The notes beneath the pieces were generated by a model. It searched no databases, was not told the origin of the DNA, and saw nothing but the letters and a program-made list of their open reading frames with translations. Source: Cytophagaceae bacterium (GTDB taxonomy: Bacteria; Bacteroidota; Bacteroidia; Cytophagales; Spirosomataceae). Taken from it: a stretch of DNA of 64,000 nt. The DNA lies in NCBI GenBank assembly GCA_027491195.1, contig JAIXWQ010000010.1:1-64000 (forward strand), written 5' to 3'. Position numbers and translations under genes: made by a program. Positions 28,530-36,637 of this stretch are shown here, one piece after another; the stretch's first letter is position 1, and every line of letters starts with the position of its first letter.

Positions 28530-29719
28530 TATCCTCTCCGTGATTTAAGAATGCTCTTCGCTAACACCGTCTTGTGCACCTCATCCGGCCCATCATAAAT
28601 ACGCGCCCCGCGTTCATGGCGGTACCAGAAAGATAATAGCGTATCGTCCGTAATTCCGAGACCTCCGTGCACTTGTATCGCCCGATCAATCACCTTCATC
28701 AAGACATCTGATACAAAGAACTTAATCGTCGAAATATCTTCTTTTGCAGCCTTAGCGCCGTCTTTTTCAATCTTGTGTGCGGTATTCAGCACTAATAGGC
28801 GAGAGGCCTTGATTTCAGCGGCGCTTTCTGCAATCCAGTTTTGGATGGTTTGCTGCATCGCTAGCGAATGACCTGGATTTAATTCTCGCTCTATCGCCCG
28901 GTCGCACATCATTCCTAACGCACGTTCACAAATACCGATCCAACGCATACAGTGATGAATACGCCCTGGTCCTAAGCGTACTTGCGCTAATTGAAAACCG
29001 GAGCCTTCTTCGCCTATCAAATGAGATACCGGTACCCGGCAATTCACAAATTCCACCTCGCTATGAGAAAGGTAATCCTCGCCCTCATCACCCATGATGG
29101 AAATATTGCGAATCCTTCGATAGCCTGGCGTATCCAAAGGCACGAGAATCATACTCGCCTTAGCATGCGGATTCTCAGCAGAAGGATTCGTCACCGCCAT
29201 CACAATCGTGAAGGAAGCCCCATCCGCAGAAGAAGTAAACCATTTATGCCCATTAATGACGTATTCATCTCCCTCCCGAACGGCAGTTGTAGACATGTGC
29301 ACCGGATTACTTCCCGCATGTTCTGGCTCGGTCATCGCAAAGCAAGAACGAATCTCTCCAAGCTCTAAAGGCCGTAAATAAGTCTCTTGTAAATAGGGAG
29401 AAGCAAACTGATGCATCAGTTCCATGTTTCCGATATCTGGAGCGTTGCAGTTAAATACGTAATGTCCTAGAGGACTCGTACCTAACACTTCAGAAATCGA
29501 AGCAAACTCTACTAGACTTAAACCTAAGCCTCCATGGGAAACTGGCAGGTGAGGGGCAAACAATCCCTCTTCTTTTGCTTTTGCGCGTAGAGCGTGTAAA
29601 GCAGGTAAATGCGCTCTAAATGAACCATAAATAGCTCCTTGCTCTAAAGGAATGATGTGTTTCTCGAGAAACGCTCGATAGCGATGAACTAGCATTAAAG
29701 CTTTATCTGATTCAAACAT
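28529..29719 (-). CDS. Acyl-CoA dehydrogenase, ACAD10/11-like
   Basis: 396 aa flavoprotein with the three standard ACAD regions: N-terminal helical (SHGGLGLSLVEFASI), beta domain with substrate/FAD motif CFAMTEPEHAGSNP and WFTSSADG, and C-terminal helices containing QVHGGLGITDD and RHERGARIYDGPDEVH. The last motif is that of the branch related to ACAD10/11. In this branch the enzyme can eliminate phosphate from 4-phosphoacyl-CoA to give an enoyl-CoA. The pairing with an APH-type kinase directly downstream makes this the split equivalent of the mammalian fusion. Activity is inferred. Confidence 0.88.
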   Translation of the reverse strand: MFESDKALMLVHRYRAFLEKHIIPLEQGAIYGSFRAHLPALHALRAKAKEEGLFAPHLPVSHGGLGLSLVEFASISEVLGTSPLGHYVFNCNAPDIGNMELMHQFASPYLQETYLRPLELGEIRSCFAMTEPEHAGSNPVHMSTTAVREGDEYVINGHKWFTSSADGASFTIVMAVTNPSAENPHAKASMILVPLDTPGYRRIRNISIMGDEGEDYLSHSEVEFVNCRVPVSHLIGEEGSGFQLAQVRLGPGRIHHCMRWIGICERALGMMCDRAIERELNPGHSLAMQQTIQNWIAESAAEIKASRLLVLNTAHKIEKDGAKAAKEDISTIKFFVSDVLMKVIDRAIQVHGGLGITDDTLLSFWYRHERGARIYDGPDEVHKTVLAKSILKSRRG

Positions 29720-29721
29720 AA

Positions 29722-30480
29722 TTAGATGGTTAATCCGCCATCAGCGGTGATGACTGCGCCTGTGGTATAAGACGCTCCTGGTGCAGCCAGGTATAAAGCG
29801 GTAGCTCCGATTTCTTCGGGTGTTCCTATGCGCTTAATCGGTAATTGACGAAGCGTATGCTGGAGTATTTTATCATCTGACCAAAGTGCCTCCGAAAACT
29901 TGGTCTTAATCAAACCCGGACAAATGGCATTGACGCGGATGTTGAAAGAACCCCATTCTTTGGCAAAAGCCTTCGTCATCGAAATAAGCGCCGCCTTACT
30001 CACACTATAGATACCCAGTCCCGGCTCTGGAGATAACCCACCTACAGAACTGATATTAATGACAGAGGCATTCGAAGATTTCTGCAAATGAGGCAAACAT
30101 AAGCGCATTAATTCAAATGGCGCCTTCAGGTTCACATTCATAATCTTATCGAAGGCATCCAGTGACGTATCGTGAATGGGACCAAAAGTCGGATTCGTCG
30201 CCGCATTATTAACCAATATATCGATTTGACCATACGTAGCAATCGTCGCCGAAACTAAGTGAGCCAGCTGATCCATCTTCCCCACGTGACAGGCAATCCC
30301 CGTTGCCTCATATCCTTTAGCGCGCAACTCCTGGGCCAGCAAATCCAAAGCCGCTTGGTCTCTACTACTAATGACCACCTTCGCCCCAGCCTCAGCAAAA
30401 AACTCCGCAATACTGAACCCGATTCCTTTACTAGCGCCTGTAATCAGGGCTACTTGATTCGTCAATGAAAATGCCTGCAT
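29722..30480 (-). CDS. Short-chain dehydrogenase/reductase
   Basis: 252 aa classical SDR: NAD(P) loop TGASKGIG, NNAA motif (NNAATNP), catalytic Ser in SSVGG and YSVSK. Similar to the DHRS4/FabG-like group. First gene of the minus-strand operon with ACAD, kinase and HAD. In an ACAD10/11-type route an SDR could interconvert the hydroxy and keto forms of the acyl chain, but this is inference. No clear promoter consensus is visible in the 74-bp divergent gap to 30555. Confidence 0.88.
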   Translation of the reverse strand: MQAFSLTNQVALITGASKGIGFSIAEFFAEAGAKVVISSRDQAALDLLAQELRAKGYEATGIACHVGKMDQLAHLVSATIATYGQIDILVNNAATNPTFGPIHDTSLDAFDKIMNVNLKAPFELMRLCLPHLQKSSNASVINISSVGGLSPEPGLGIYSVSKAALISMTKAFAKEWGSFNIRVNAICPGLIKTKFSEALWSDDKILQHTLRQLPIKRIGTPEEIGATALYLAAPGASYTTGAVITADGGLTI

Positions 30481-30554
30481 ATTCTAGTCTATTTTTAAAC
30501 AATTTAAAGAAATAATATGGTAATTTACACCATCAACGCCCGAAAAAACACGCC

Positions 30555-31511
30555 ATGAAACAAGTCGTATTCTACGAAACCGGTTTACCTGAAAATGTCC
30601 TTCAATTAGAGGAAGTCGAAATGCCCACTCCGGCGAAAGGAGAAGCACTCATTCGCGTCACCGCTCGCAATATCAATCCTTCAGACGTGATGTTTGTCCA
30701 AGGATTATATGGAATCACACCTAAATTACCGAGCAGTGCTGGTTTTGAGGCAGCTGGTGTTATCGAGAAATCGGAGAAGTTCCTTACGGGCACCCGCGTA
30801 TTATTTACTTCTATAGGAACCTGGAAAGAATATACCTGTATTCCTGATGCGGGGTTAATTCCCATTCCGGACGGAATGTCGGATGAAGTGGCCTGTCAAG
30901 CCTTTGTGAATCCGGTAACAGCTTATGGCATGCTGGAAACTTCTGGTCTAGGTAAAGGCGGTGCGTTATTAATTACGGCTGGGGCTTCTGCTTGGGGTAA
31001 AGTGGTCATTCAATTAGCGGCGATGCGCGGTATACATGTGATTGCGACGGTGAGACGACAAGATCAGAAGCAGACCTTATTGGATTTAGGTGCGACAGCT
31101 GTCATCGATGTGGCGACGGAAAGCGTGACGAAAAAAGTGAAAGAATTATTCCCAGAAGGAGTGGACTATGTGTTCGATGCGGTAGGAGGAGATCAGGGGG
31201 CCAAAGCCTTGACTTGTCTGAAATCTGGTGGAAAGATGCTTGTTTTTGGCCTATTAAGCCTGGAACCCATTCCCTTAAATTCAGGCATTCTCATCTTCAA
31301 AAACCTCAGCGTAGAAGGTTGGTGGCTAAGTTCTTGGTGGGAGCAATTAAGCAATGAAGGAATTCAAAAGGCTATTAAAGAAGTATTCACCCACTTGATG
31401 AAGCAAGATGTAAAGGTAGATATTCAAGCTACTTATCCCTTATCGGATTTCAAAGAGGCACTAATTGCCTATCAAAAGCAGGGAAGAACTGGAAAAATTT
31501 TATTGGTGTAG
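30555..31511 (+). CDS. Zinc-free MDR quinone/enoyl-thioester reductase
   Basis: 318 aa medium-chain reductase: GroES-like N domain (ARNINPSDVMFVQGLYG, PSSAGFEAAGVIE) and nucleotide domain LLITAGASAWGKVVIQLA followed by DYVFDAVGG. It lacks the Cys/His zinc ligands of alcohol dehydrogenases, so it belongs to the quinone reductase or 2-enoyl-thioester reductase branch. Being divergent from the acyl-CoA operon it may act on an enoyl-CoA intermediate. The 3' end overlaps the convergent lipoprotein gene by 12 bp. Confidence 0.85.
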   Translation: MKQVVFYETGLPENVLQLEEVEMPTPAKGEALIRVTARNINPSDVMFVQGLYGITPKLPSSAGFEAAGVIEKSEKFLTGTRVLFTSIGTWKEYTCIPDAGLIPIPDGMSDEVACQAFVNPVTAYGMLETSGLGKGGALLITAGASAWGKVVIQLAAMRGIHVIATVRRQDQKQTLLDLGATAVIDVATESVTKKVKELFPEGVDYVFDAVGGDQGAKALTCLKSGGKMLVFGLLSLEPIPLNSGILIFKNLSVEGWWLSSWWEQLSNEGIQKAIKEVFTHLMKQDVKVDIQATYPLSDFKEALIAYQKQGRTGKILLV

Positions 31512-31853
31512 CGAATCTGGAGCGACGGGTTGGTCATCAGGTTCATGGGTATTTCGGCCATCGGTCGGAATACCATCACCGATTACTTCGTAAGAAAGTG
31601 AATTGCCAGCGAGTGTAACTTCTACATTATACAGGAAAGTACCTTCAGGTTCCTTCGTTTTCAGTATTCCGATATACAGTGAATCGCTCTTTTGAACCAA
31701 AGAAACATCCAGCACATTTACCCCTTTAACCTGCTCTTTTTGAAGGTTTTGCATCCACAAATCACGCACCTCAGATTCGATTTCATCCGAGGATTTGGAA
31801 CAGGAATTTAGAACGAACACGAAGGCTAGTAAAACAAAGAAAACTCTAATCAT
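31500..31853 (-). CDS. Small lipoprotein of unknown function
   Basis: 117 aa from ATG at 31853; the longer frame starting at 31877 would bury the signal. The signal is MIRVFFVLLAFVFVL with lipobox LNSC. The mature part is polar, with no recognised domain, and ends in an acidic, His-containing tail (HEPDDQPVAPDSLHQ). Its 3' end overlaps the MDR gene. Confidence 0.7.
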   Translation of the reverse strand: MIRVFFVLLAFVFVLNSCSKSSDEIESEVRDLWMQNLQKEQVKGVNVLDVSLVQKSDSLYIGILKTKEPEGTFLYNVEVTLAGNSLSYEVIGDGIPTDGRNTHEPDDQPVAPDSLHQ

Positions 31854-31898
31854 GATGCAAAAATGGGCATTTTTCACGAAAAAAGGAAAAATTTAACC

Positions 31899-32711
31899 CT
31901 AAAACCTCAACCCCTCATCTCTCCCTTTTGAAGTTGCCTTCGAGTAATCGATCGCCTTCACTTGGCCAGCGATGTAGTTGATGCCTTGCCAAAGGTGGTT
32001 CAAATAAACAGGTTCTTGGTAGTTTTCCTTTGCGTGGCCTAGGGTGGTGACCCAGATGTGGCCGCCTTGGAAGTGTTGTGTCCAGGCTGCGGGGAAATAA
32101 TTGCCGTAGATGCCTTTGTGTTTCGTGATTAAGTCTTTTTGCCCCTGATCTAAGGTGGAAACATCGTGCATGAGTAGGGTTTTGATGCCAGGATAGAGTT
32201 CAGCGCCGAAATAGCATTCGTCTTCTTTTGTCCATATAGTGGGCACGCCTTTCAGGGAAGGGTGTGCTGGGTCGATGTTGATGACGGAGAAAGGTTGGAA
32301 TTTTGCGTGCCAGGTGAAGGTTTCGCCCACCATCATTTTGAACCAGTCCCATTTGCGTTCTGTGCCTGTTACGGAGTGTACGCCCACGAATCCGCCGCCG
32401 GCTTCGATGTAGTGGCGGAAAGCGAGACGCTGGATGTCTGTGTCGAAGACGTCGTTGTTTGTGGAGGTGAAAATGATGACTTTGTATTTGGCCAAATTCT
32501 GTTCCTCAAACACCCCTGGATTATCCGATACATCCACTTTAAAACGTTTTTCAACACCTAATTTCTGGATGGCAGCCACGGCAGACGAAATGTTATCGTG
32601 CACGTAGCCAGGGCCATTTTTCGTGTAGACAAGAACTGAATAAGAAGTCTTTTGCGCGAAAGAAGTAGAAGTAGCAAAAGCAAAAAGCAGAAATAATGTC
32701 GTTAATCTCAT
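31899..32711 (-). CDS. Secreted ThuA-domain protein
   Basis: 270 aa with signal peptide (residues 1-19). The ThuA fold (glutamine-amidotransferase-like) is shown by FTSTNNDVFDTDIQRLAFRHYIEAGGGFVGVHSVTGT and GETFTWHAKFQPFSV, then GHIWVTTLGH near the end. ThuA-like proteins are linked to sugar utilisation in Bacteroidota, but the reaction is unknown. It overlaps the upstream M28 gene by 4 bp. Much of this gene uses C-ending codons and looks more GC-rich than its neighbours. Confidence 0.85.
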   Translation of the reverse strand: MRLTTLFLLFAFATSTSFAQKTSYSVLVYTKNGPGYVHDNISSAVAAIQKLGVEKRFKVDVSDNPGVFEEQNLAKYKVIIFTSTNNDVFDTDIQRLAFRHYIEAGGGFVGVHSVTGTERKWDWFKMMVGETFTWHAKFQPFSVINIDPAHPSLKGVPTIWTKEDECYFGAELYPGIKTLLMHDVSTLDQGQKDLITKHKGIYGNYFPAAWTQHFQGGHIWVTTLGHAKENYQEPVYLNHLWQGINYIAGQVKAIDYSKATSKGRDEGLRF

Positions 32712-34084
32712 TTTACGCCGTATTTATCAATTAAATAGATGATGGCCGCCATATTCACGGCGCCTAAATGTAGTTCTCTTTTGTTCACGTTTTCGAACAC
32801 GTCAGTCTTCGCGTGGTGTAAATCGAAATAGCGTTGGCTATCTGGAATAAGTCCTGCTAAGATGGATTCTTTGTTGATTCCGGCCATAGGAGCGATGTCC
32901 GTACCGCCACCGCCAAAAGTAATCTCAGATCCGTAGGGTTTCAATAGGGAAGTCCAGGTTTGGAAACGTGCGAATTGAGCCGGAGGGGCTGTTATTCCGA
33001 TCGAGCGAGGGGTGAAGCCGCCTTCGTCACTTTCGATGACAAAGATGTGGTTTTCGTTGTTGATCTTCGCTTGATTTGCGTATTCCTTGCCACCGCGGGC
33101 TGCATTTTCCTCGTTTGCGAATAGAACGAAACGGATTGTGCGCTTTGGCTTGTAGTTTAAGGCTTTCATGACGCGTAAAACTTCCATCGTTTGAACGATG
33201 CCTGCCCCGTCGTCGTGTGCGCCTTCATTGACGTCCCAGCTGTCTAAATGGCCGCCTAAGGTGATGTATTGGTCTGGGAACTCGGATCCGCGGATTTCGG
33301 CGATCACATTGTTGTCATCAGCATCTGGAAGGAAGAAACCGTACGTTTGTACTTGGGCTTTGATGGATCCTTTTTTGGCCAAAGAATACAGCATCTTCGC
33401 ATCATCCGGACCTAAAGCCACTGCCGGAATCTTTGGATATGCCTCATCATACACCATGACACCCGTGTGAGGCTCATTATCTGGCGCCGTACTTAAGGAG
33501 TGAATCAACACTGCCACAGCACCATATTTCGCGGCTTTACTCGCTCCAGAACGGCGAAAAGCGCCGCTCTCGCCATAAGCCTTAAACGTCTGAATCTTCG
33601 TCGGATCAAAAATACTGTGGAAATACACAATCTTGCCCTTCACCTCATCCTTGCGTTTCTCTAATTCCTCGAAACTAGCCACTGCAACAACCTCTGCCTC
33701 GATTAATCCATTCGATCCCAGCGAATTACCTAGGGCCATAGCCGCCAAAGGCTGCATTCTCGCTTCCCCATTCACCCCCACAATCGCCACAAAATCTTTC
33801 CCGCCTCTTTTCCAATTGGGCACCTTGCAAGGCTGCAAGAACACTTTATCCGGACCCATTGCCTCTAAACTCTTCTTACCCCAAACCACCGCATTCTGTG
33901 CCTGTGGAGATCCGGCTAAACGTCCACCTATCTTTTTGGTCAACTCATACAATAAGTCATATGCCTTCCCGTTAGTCATAATCTCATCTGACATTTTCTT
34001 AATAAAAAGGCTATCAGCATTCAATTGCGCGTTAGAAAACAGGGGTAGCAATAGGAGAGGGAGGAAACGTAATTTCATAGTCAT
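32708..34084 (-). CDS. Secreted M28-family zinc peptidase (carboxypeptidase Q-like)
   Basis: 458 aa with signal peptide; a second ATG at 34078 would drop two residues. The N-terminal part contains a PA-type insert (GKIVYFHSIFD to IPAVALGPDDAKML). The di-zinc site follows: GGHLDSWDVNEGAHDDGAG, the Glu pair in ANEENAARGG, ESDEGG and DLHHAKTD. Members remove amino acids from peptides in the periplasm. It leads a two-gene operon with ThuA. Its 5' region faces the repeat array at 34131, so its promoter may lie inside or beyond that array. Confidence 0.88.
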   Translation of the reverse strand: MTMKLRFLPLLLLPLFSNAQLNADSLFIKKMSDEIMTNGKAYDLLYELTKKIGGRLAGSPQAQNAVVWGKKSLEAMGPDKVFLQPCKVPNWKRGGKDFVAIVGVNGEARMQPLAAMALGNSLGSNGLIEAEVVAVASFEELEKRKDEVKGKIVYFHSIFDPTKIQTFKAYGESGAFRRSGASKAAKYGAVAVLIHSLSTAPDNEPHTGVMVYDEAYPKIPAVALGPDDAKMLYSLAKKGSIKAQVQTYGFFLPDADDNNVIAEIRGSEFPDQYITLGGHLDSWDVNEGAHDDGAGIVQTMEVLRVMKALNYKPKRTIRFVLFANEENAARGGKEYANQAKINNENHIFVIESDEGGFTPRSIGITAPPAQFARFQTWTSLLKPYGSEITFGGGGTDIAPMAGINKESILAGLIPDSQRYFDLHHAKTDVFENVNKRELHLGAVNMAAIIYLIDKYGVK

Positions 34085-34130
34085 TTAATAAAAAGTGTGA
34101 TTAAAGATAGTAATTATTCGGTAAATTTAG

Positions 34131-34165
34131 ACAGTGGGCAGTGGGCAGTGGACAGTAGGCAGTCC
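34131..34165. repeat. Heptad array A (ACAGTGG/GCAGTGG units)
   Basis: Five consecutive 7-bp units: ACAGTGG, GCAGTGG, GCAGTGG, ACAGTAG, GCAGTCC. It lies in the 189-bp gap between divergent M28 and DUF4197 genes, ahead of array B. Confidence 0.85.
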
Positions 34166-34180
34166 GGAGAGAAAATTTAG

Positions 34181-34264
34181 CATTCACCATTTACCATTCA
34201 CCATTATCTCTACTCTATACTCTCTTATCTCTAATCTATTCTTTGTGCTTTATGCTTTATTCTT
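34181..34264. repeat. Heptad array B (twelve phased 7-bp units of changing sequence)
   Basis: Twelve units without phase break: CATTCAC, CATTTAC, CATTCAC, CATTATC, TCTACTC, TATACTC, TCTTATC, TCTAATC, TATTCTT, TGTGCTT, TATGCTT, TATTCTT. The sequence drifts but the 7-bp period and a pyrimidine-rich pattern hold. The last four units recur at 38416, and the middle units recur, reversed, inside menD. Confidence 0.9.
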
Positions 34265-34273
34265 TAAAATAAA

Positions 34274-34990
34274 ATGAAAAAACTACTACTACTTTTAACG
34301 CTTTGTTCAATAACCGCTCAAGCTCAAAACATCCAAGGACTCCTCAACAAAGCCACTAAAATCATTTCAACTGGTAGCACCTCTCTAAGTTCAGATGACA
34401 TTGCGAATGGTTTAAAAGAGGCATTAACCACCGGAGCAGAAAAGGGTTGCTCGAATCTTGCAAAACCGGATGGATTCTTTAAAAATGCCGCTTTGAAAAT
34501 CCTGATGCCACCCGAAGCCGCCAAAGTCGAAAGCACTCTCAGAAGCGTTGGATTAAACCAATTTGCAGATGATTTCATCCTAAGTATGAACCGGGCAGCA
34601 GAAGACGCATCGGCTACAGCAGCACCGATTTTCGTGAATGCCATCAAGCAAATGACGATTTCTGATGGTATCAATATCCTTCGCGGAGATGAAACGGCAG
34701 CTACAACTTACCTTCGCTCAAAAACGAGCACAGAATTAAAATCCAGCTTTAATCCCATCATTAAAAACTCCCTCGAAAAAGTCAATGCCACCAAATACTG
34801 GGAAAAGGCCATCACAGCTTATAATGCCATCCCATTTAGCAATAAAAAGATCAACCCAGATTTAAGTGCCTACGTAACCGAAAAGGCCATGGAAGGTATT
34901 TACAGCGAAATTGCAAAACAAGAAAAGGAAATTCGAGTTAATCCATTAGCCAGATCAAGCGATTTGTTGAAACGCGTTTTTCAGAAGTAA
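34274..34990 (+). CDS. Secreted DUF4197 protein
   Basis: 238 aa with signal peptide (MKKLLLLLTLCSITAQA). The remainder is mainly helical: GLKEALTTGAEKGCSNLAKPDGFFKNAALKILMPPEA and AATTYLRSKTSTEL are DUF4197 hallmarks. Function of the family is unknown; an extracytoplasmic location is expected. The gene is bracketed by heptad repeats in inverted orientation (array B ends 9 bp before the ATG; array C starts at the last base of the TAA stop). Confidence 0.85.
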   Translation: MKKLLLLLTLCSITAQAQNIQGLLNKATKIISTGSTSLSSDDIANGLKEALTTGAEKGCSNLAKPDGFFKNAALKILMPPEAAKVESTLRSVGLNQFADDFILSMNRAAEDASATAAPIFVNAIKQMTISDGINILRGDETAATTYLRSKTSTELKSSFNPIIKNSLEKVNATKYWEKAITAYNAIPFSNKKINPDLSAYVTEKAMEGIYSEIAKQEKEIRVNPLARSSDLLKRVFQK

Positions 34991-35017
34991 TGGTAAATGG
35001 TGAATGATAAATGGTGA
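34990..35017. repeat. Heptad array C (ATGGTAA/ATGGTGA), inverted relative to array B
   Basis: Four 7-bp units (ATGGTAA, ATGGTGA, ATGATAA, ATGGTGA). They are the reverse complement type of the CATTCAC/CATTTAC units at 34181. The first unit shares its first base with the DUF4197 stop codon. Confidence 0.88.
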
Positions 35018-35038
35018 ATGTGATGGCTAACATAGAGA

Positions 35039-35650
35039 ATGGAAAACAATAGAATCGATTACACCACCTACCATTTACCTGAGCTTGAGCAAGACTGCTG
35101 GGACCGCCTAGTAAGCGGTGCCGTTAAAAGTAGAACTCCATTTCACACACCCAGTATTGCGACGCTTCACCAGGGTGAAGTGAATCTACGTACAGTGGTG
35201 TTACGTAAAACATTAGCTACCGAACGAGAACTACGCTTCCACACCGATATTCGTAGCCCGAAGTGGCAAGAATTATCCCAAAATCCCTCTATTTCAGCCT
35301 TATTCTATGATGCAGTAGATCGGATTCAGTTACGGGTCAAAGGAAAAGCCGTATTACATCATACGAATGAAATTACAGCCGAAGCCTGGCAAAAGACCTC
35401 GTTATCGAGTAGAAAATGTTATTTAACTCGCTTTAGCCCATCTAGTTATACGGATGTGTCTACGAGTGGACTTACTGATGATATAGAACACGAAAACTTT
35501 ACTTTAGCCGAGAGTGAAAGCGGATATTCCAACTTTGGAATTGTCTCCATCCAAGTTCAATCCATCGATTGGTTATGGTTGAATCATGCGGGGCATCGCA
35601 GGGCTTTCTTTGATTATGAGAAGGGGAGTTTTCAGTGGATGATTCCATAA
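35039..35650 (+). CDS. PNPOx-like flavin-binding protein (pyridoxamine 5'-phosphate oxidase family)
   Basis: 203 aa. Split-barrel FMN-binding fold with the segment VNLRTVVLRKT, FHTDIRSPKWQELSQNPSISALFYD, RVKGKA. This is the PNPOx-like group found in Bacteroidota; the C-terminal pyridoxine oxidase signature of true PdxH is not evident, so I do not assign pdxH. It sits behind array C and ends at a bidirectional terminator. Confidence 0.8.
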   Translation: MENNRIDYTTYHLPELEQDCWDRLVSGAVKSRTPFHTPSIATLHQGEVNLRTVVLRKTLATERELRFHTDIRSPKWQELSQNPSISALFYDAVDRIQLRVKGKAVLHHTNEITAEAWQKTSLSSRKCYLTRFSPSSYTDVSTSGLTDDIEHENFTLAESESGYSNFGIVSIQVQSIDWLWLNHAGHRRAFFDYEKGSFQWMIP

Positions 35651-35651
35651 A

Positions 35652-35679
35652 AAAAGCCTCAGATTTCTCTGAGGCTTTT
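35652..35679. terminator. Bidirectional terminator between PNPOx-like gene and tRNA-Lys
   Basis: AAAAGCCTCAGA pairs with TCTGAGGCTTTT around a TTTC loop. A-run and T-run on either side allow use by both the plus-strand gene and the minus-strand tRNA. Confidence 0.85.
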
Positions 35680-35689
35680 CATTTAGAAG

Positions 35690-35762
35690 TGATCCCGCTG
35701 GGATTCGAACCCAGGACCCATACATTAAAAGTGTATTGCTCTACCAACTGAGCTACGGAATC
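35690..35762 (-). tRNA. tRNA-Lys (anticodon TTT)
   Basis: 73 nt on the minus strand. Acceptor stem GATTCCG/CGGGATC (one G-U pair), D-arm AGCTCAGTTGGTAGAGC, anticodon loop CTTTTAA with stem ATACA/TGTAT, T-arm CTGGGTTCGAATCCCAG, discriminator A. CCA is not encoded. Its promoter lies about 110 bp upstream. Confidence 0.95.
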
Positions 35763-35817
35763 ATTCAATCCGAAGATTGTATATGTAAAATGGTCCACTC
35801 TGGAACCGAAAGGAAGT

Positions 35818-35832
35818 TCAACCACTGGTTGA
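35818..35832. repeat. Near-perfect inverted repeat in the tRNA-Lys leader
   Basis: TCAACCA-C-TGGTTGA: two 7-bp arms around one base, in the roughly 105-nt leader between the predicted start and the tRNA. May be a processing hairpin or an operator; function not shown. Confidence 0.4.
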
Positions 35833-35874
35833 CCTTCGTTTGCAAAAGAGTAACTTTTTCCCCTTATTGCGGTG

Positions 35875-35905
35875 CAAAACTAGCACCCTTTTTTAAATAA
35901 TGCAA
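35875..35905 (-). promoter_or_regulatory. Promoter of tRNA-Lys (TTG-N20-TAGTTTTG)
   Basis: Read on the minus strand: TTG at 35905-35903, 20-bp spacer, then TAGTTTTG at 35882-35875. This is an exact -33/-7 pair of the Bacteroidota type. Confidence 0.75.
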
Positions 35906-36637
35906 GTCATTCGTCTAAATAAAATTACATTTCTGTTTATTTTTCTTTTGGGTTTTAGCCAAAGGGCTTATAGCCAAATAGATAGAAATCAACTCGCATT
36001 AGCAGATTCTTTGTTTAAAGCGAATAGACTTTTGAGTGCAGAGAAAATTTACGTCTCTCATTTAAAGACCAAACCGCAGGATTCAGAAAATATTAAATTA
36101 AAACTAGCCTACATCGCTAAAGTAAAAAACGACTGGCTAAAGGAATTATACTATTTATCCAGCATTCAGGCGACGAATGCCAGACCAGAAATATCCAAAC
36201 GACTAGAGGAAATAGGAGAGAAGCAGGGCTTGAACGGCTTTAAGATGAGTATTTGGGATCAGATCTATTGGTTGTACTTTAAATATTTCGCCTGGATTAT
36301 CGGATTCTTACTGCTGATTGCCCTCTATGCTGCGGGTGTTTTGACCTACTCTGTGTTTCAGAAAAAAAGCATTCGAAGCAGTCAATTCACGTATTTAATA
36401 CTCTACATCGTGTTTATTGGCCTTTTTGCGAATTTCCCGGGCTTCTTAAATTATGGGATAATTACCAAAGACAAGTCCTACATGCGCGACTTTCCATCTT
36501 CCGCCGCACCTGTGGAACGCCTATTAAAGAAAGGTAACCGAATCAATTATTGGTTTAACCGAGACATTTGGGTGTATAGTTTGATTGAAAATCAGCAAGG
36601 ATACGTCAAGGAAGATGATTTTCTGCCTATAAACTAG
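35900..36637 (+). CDS. Membrane protein with TPR-like and SH3-like parts (BatE-like)
   Basis: 245 aa. Signal peptide (about 1-25), a TPR-like helical region (about 28-105), two membrane helices (about 128-150 and 163-182), then a C-terminal SH3-like segment NRINYWFNRDIWVYSLIENQQGYVKEDDFLPI. The layout resembles BatE of the Bacteroides aerotolerance operon, though no bat genes are adjacent. Function unknown; envelope role likely. It converges with holA with a 4-bp overlap. Confidence 0.65.
   Translation: MQVIRLNKITFLFIFLLGFSQRAYSQIDRNQLALADSLFKANRLLSAEKIYVSHLKTKPQDSENIKLKLAYIAKVKNDWLKELYYLSSIQATNARPEISKRLEEIGEKQGLNGFKMSIWDQIYWLYFKYFAWIIGFLLLIALYAAGVLTYSVFQKKSIRSSQFTYLILYIVFIGLFANFPGFLNYGIITKDKSYMRDFPSSAAPVERLLKKGNRINYWFNRDIWVYSLIENQQGYVKEDDFLPIN

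Noticed and set aside
32262-32561. Antisense open frame opposite ThuA
   Set aside because: It arises from C-ending codons of the sense gene; the protein is low complexity and the sense frame has clear family motifs.
34131-35017. Possible CRISPR array in the repeats around DUF4197
   Set aside because: Units are 7 bp with no spacers and no cas genes; this is a tandem heptad repeat.
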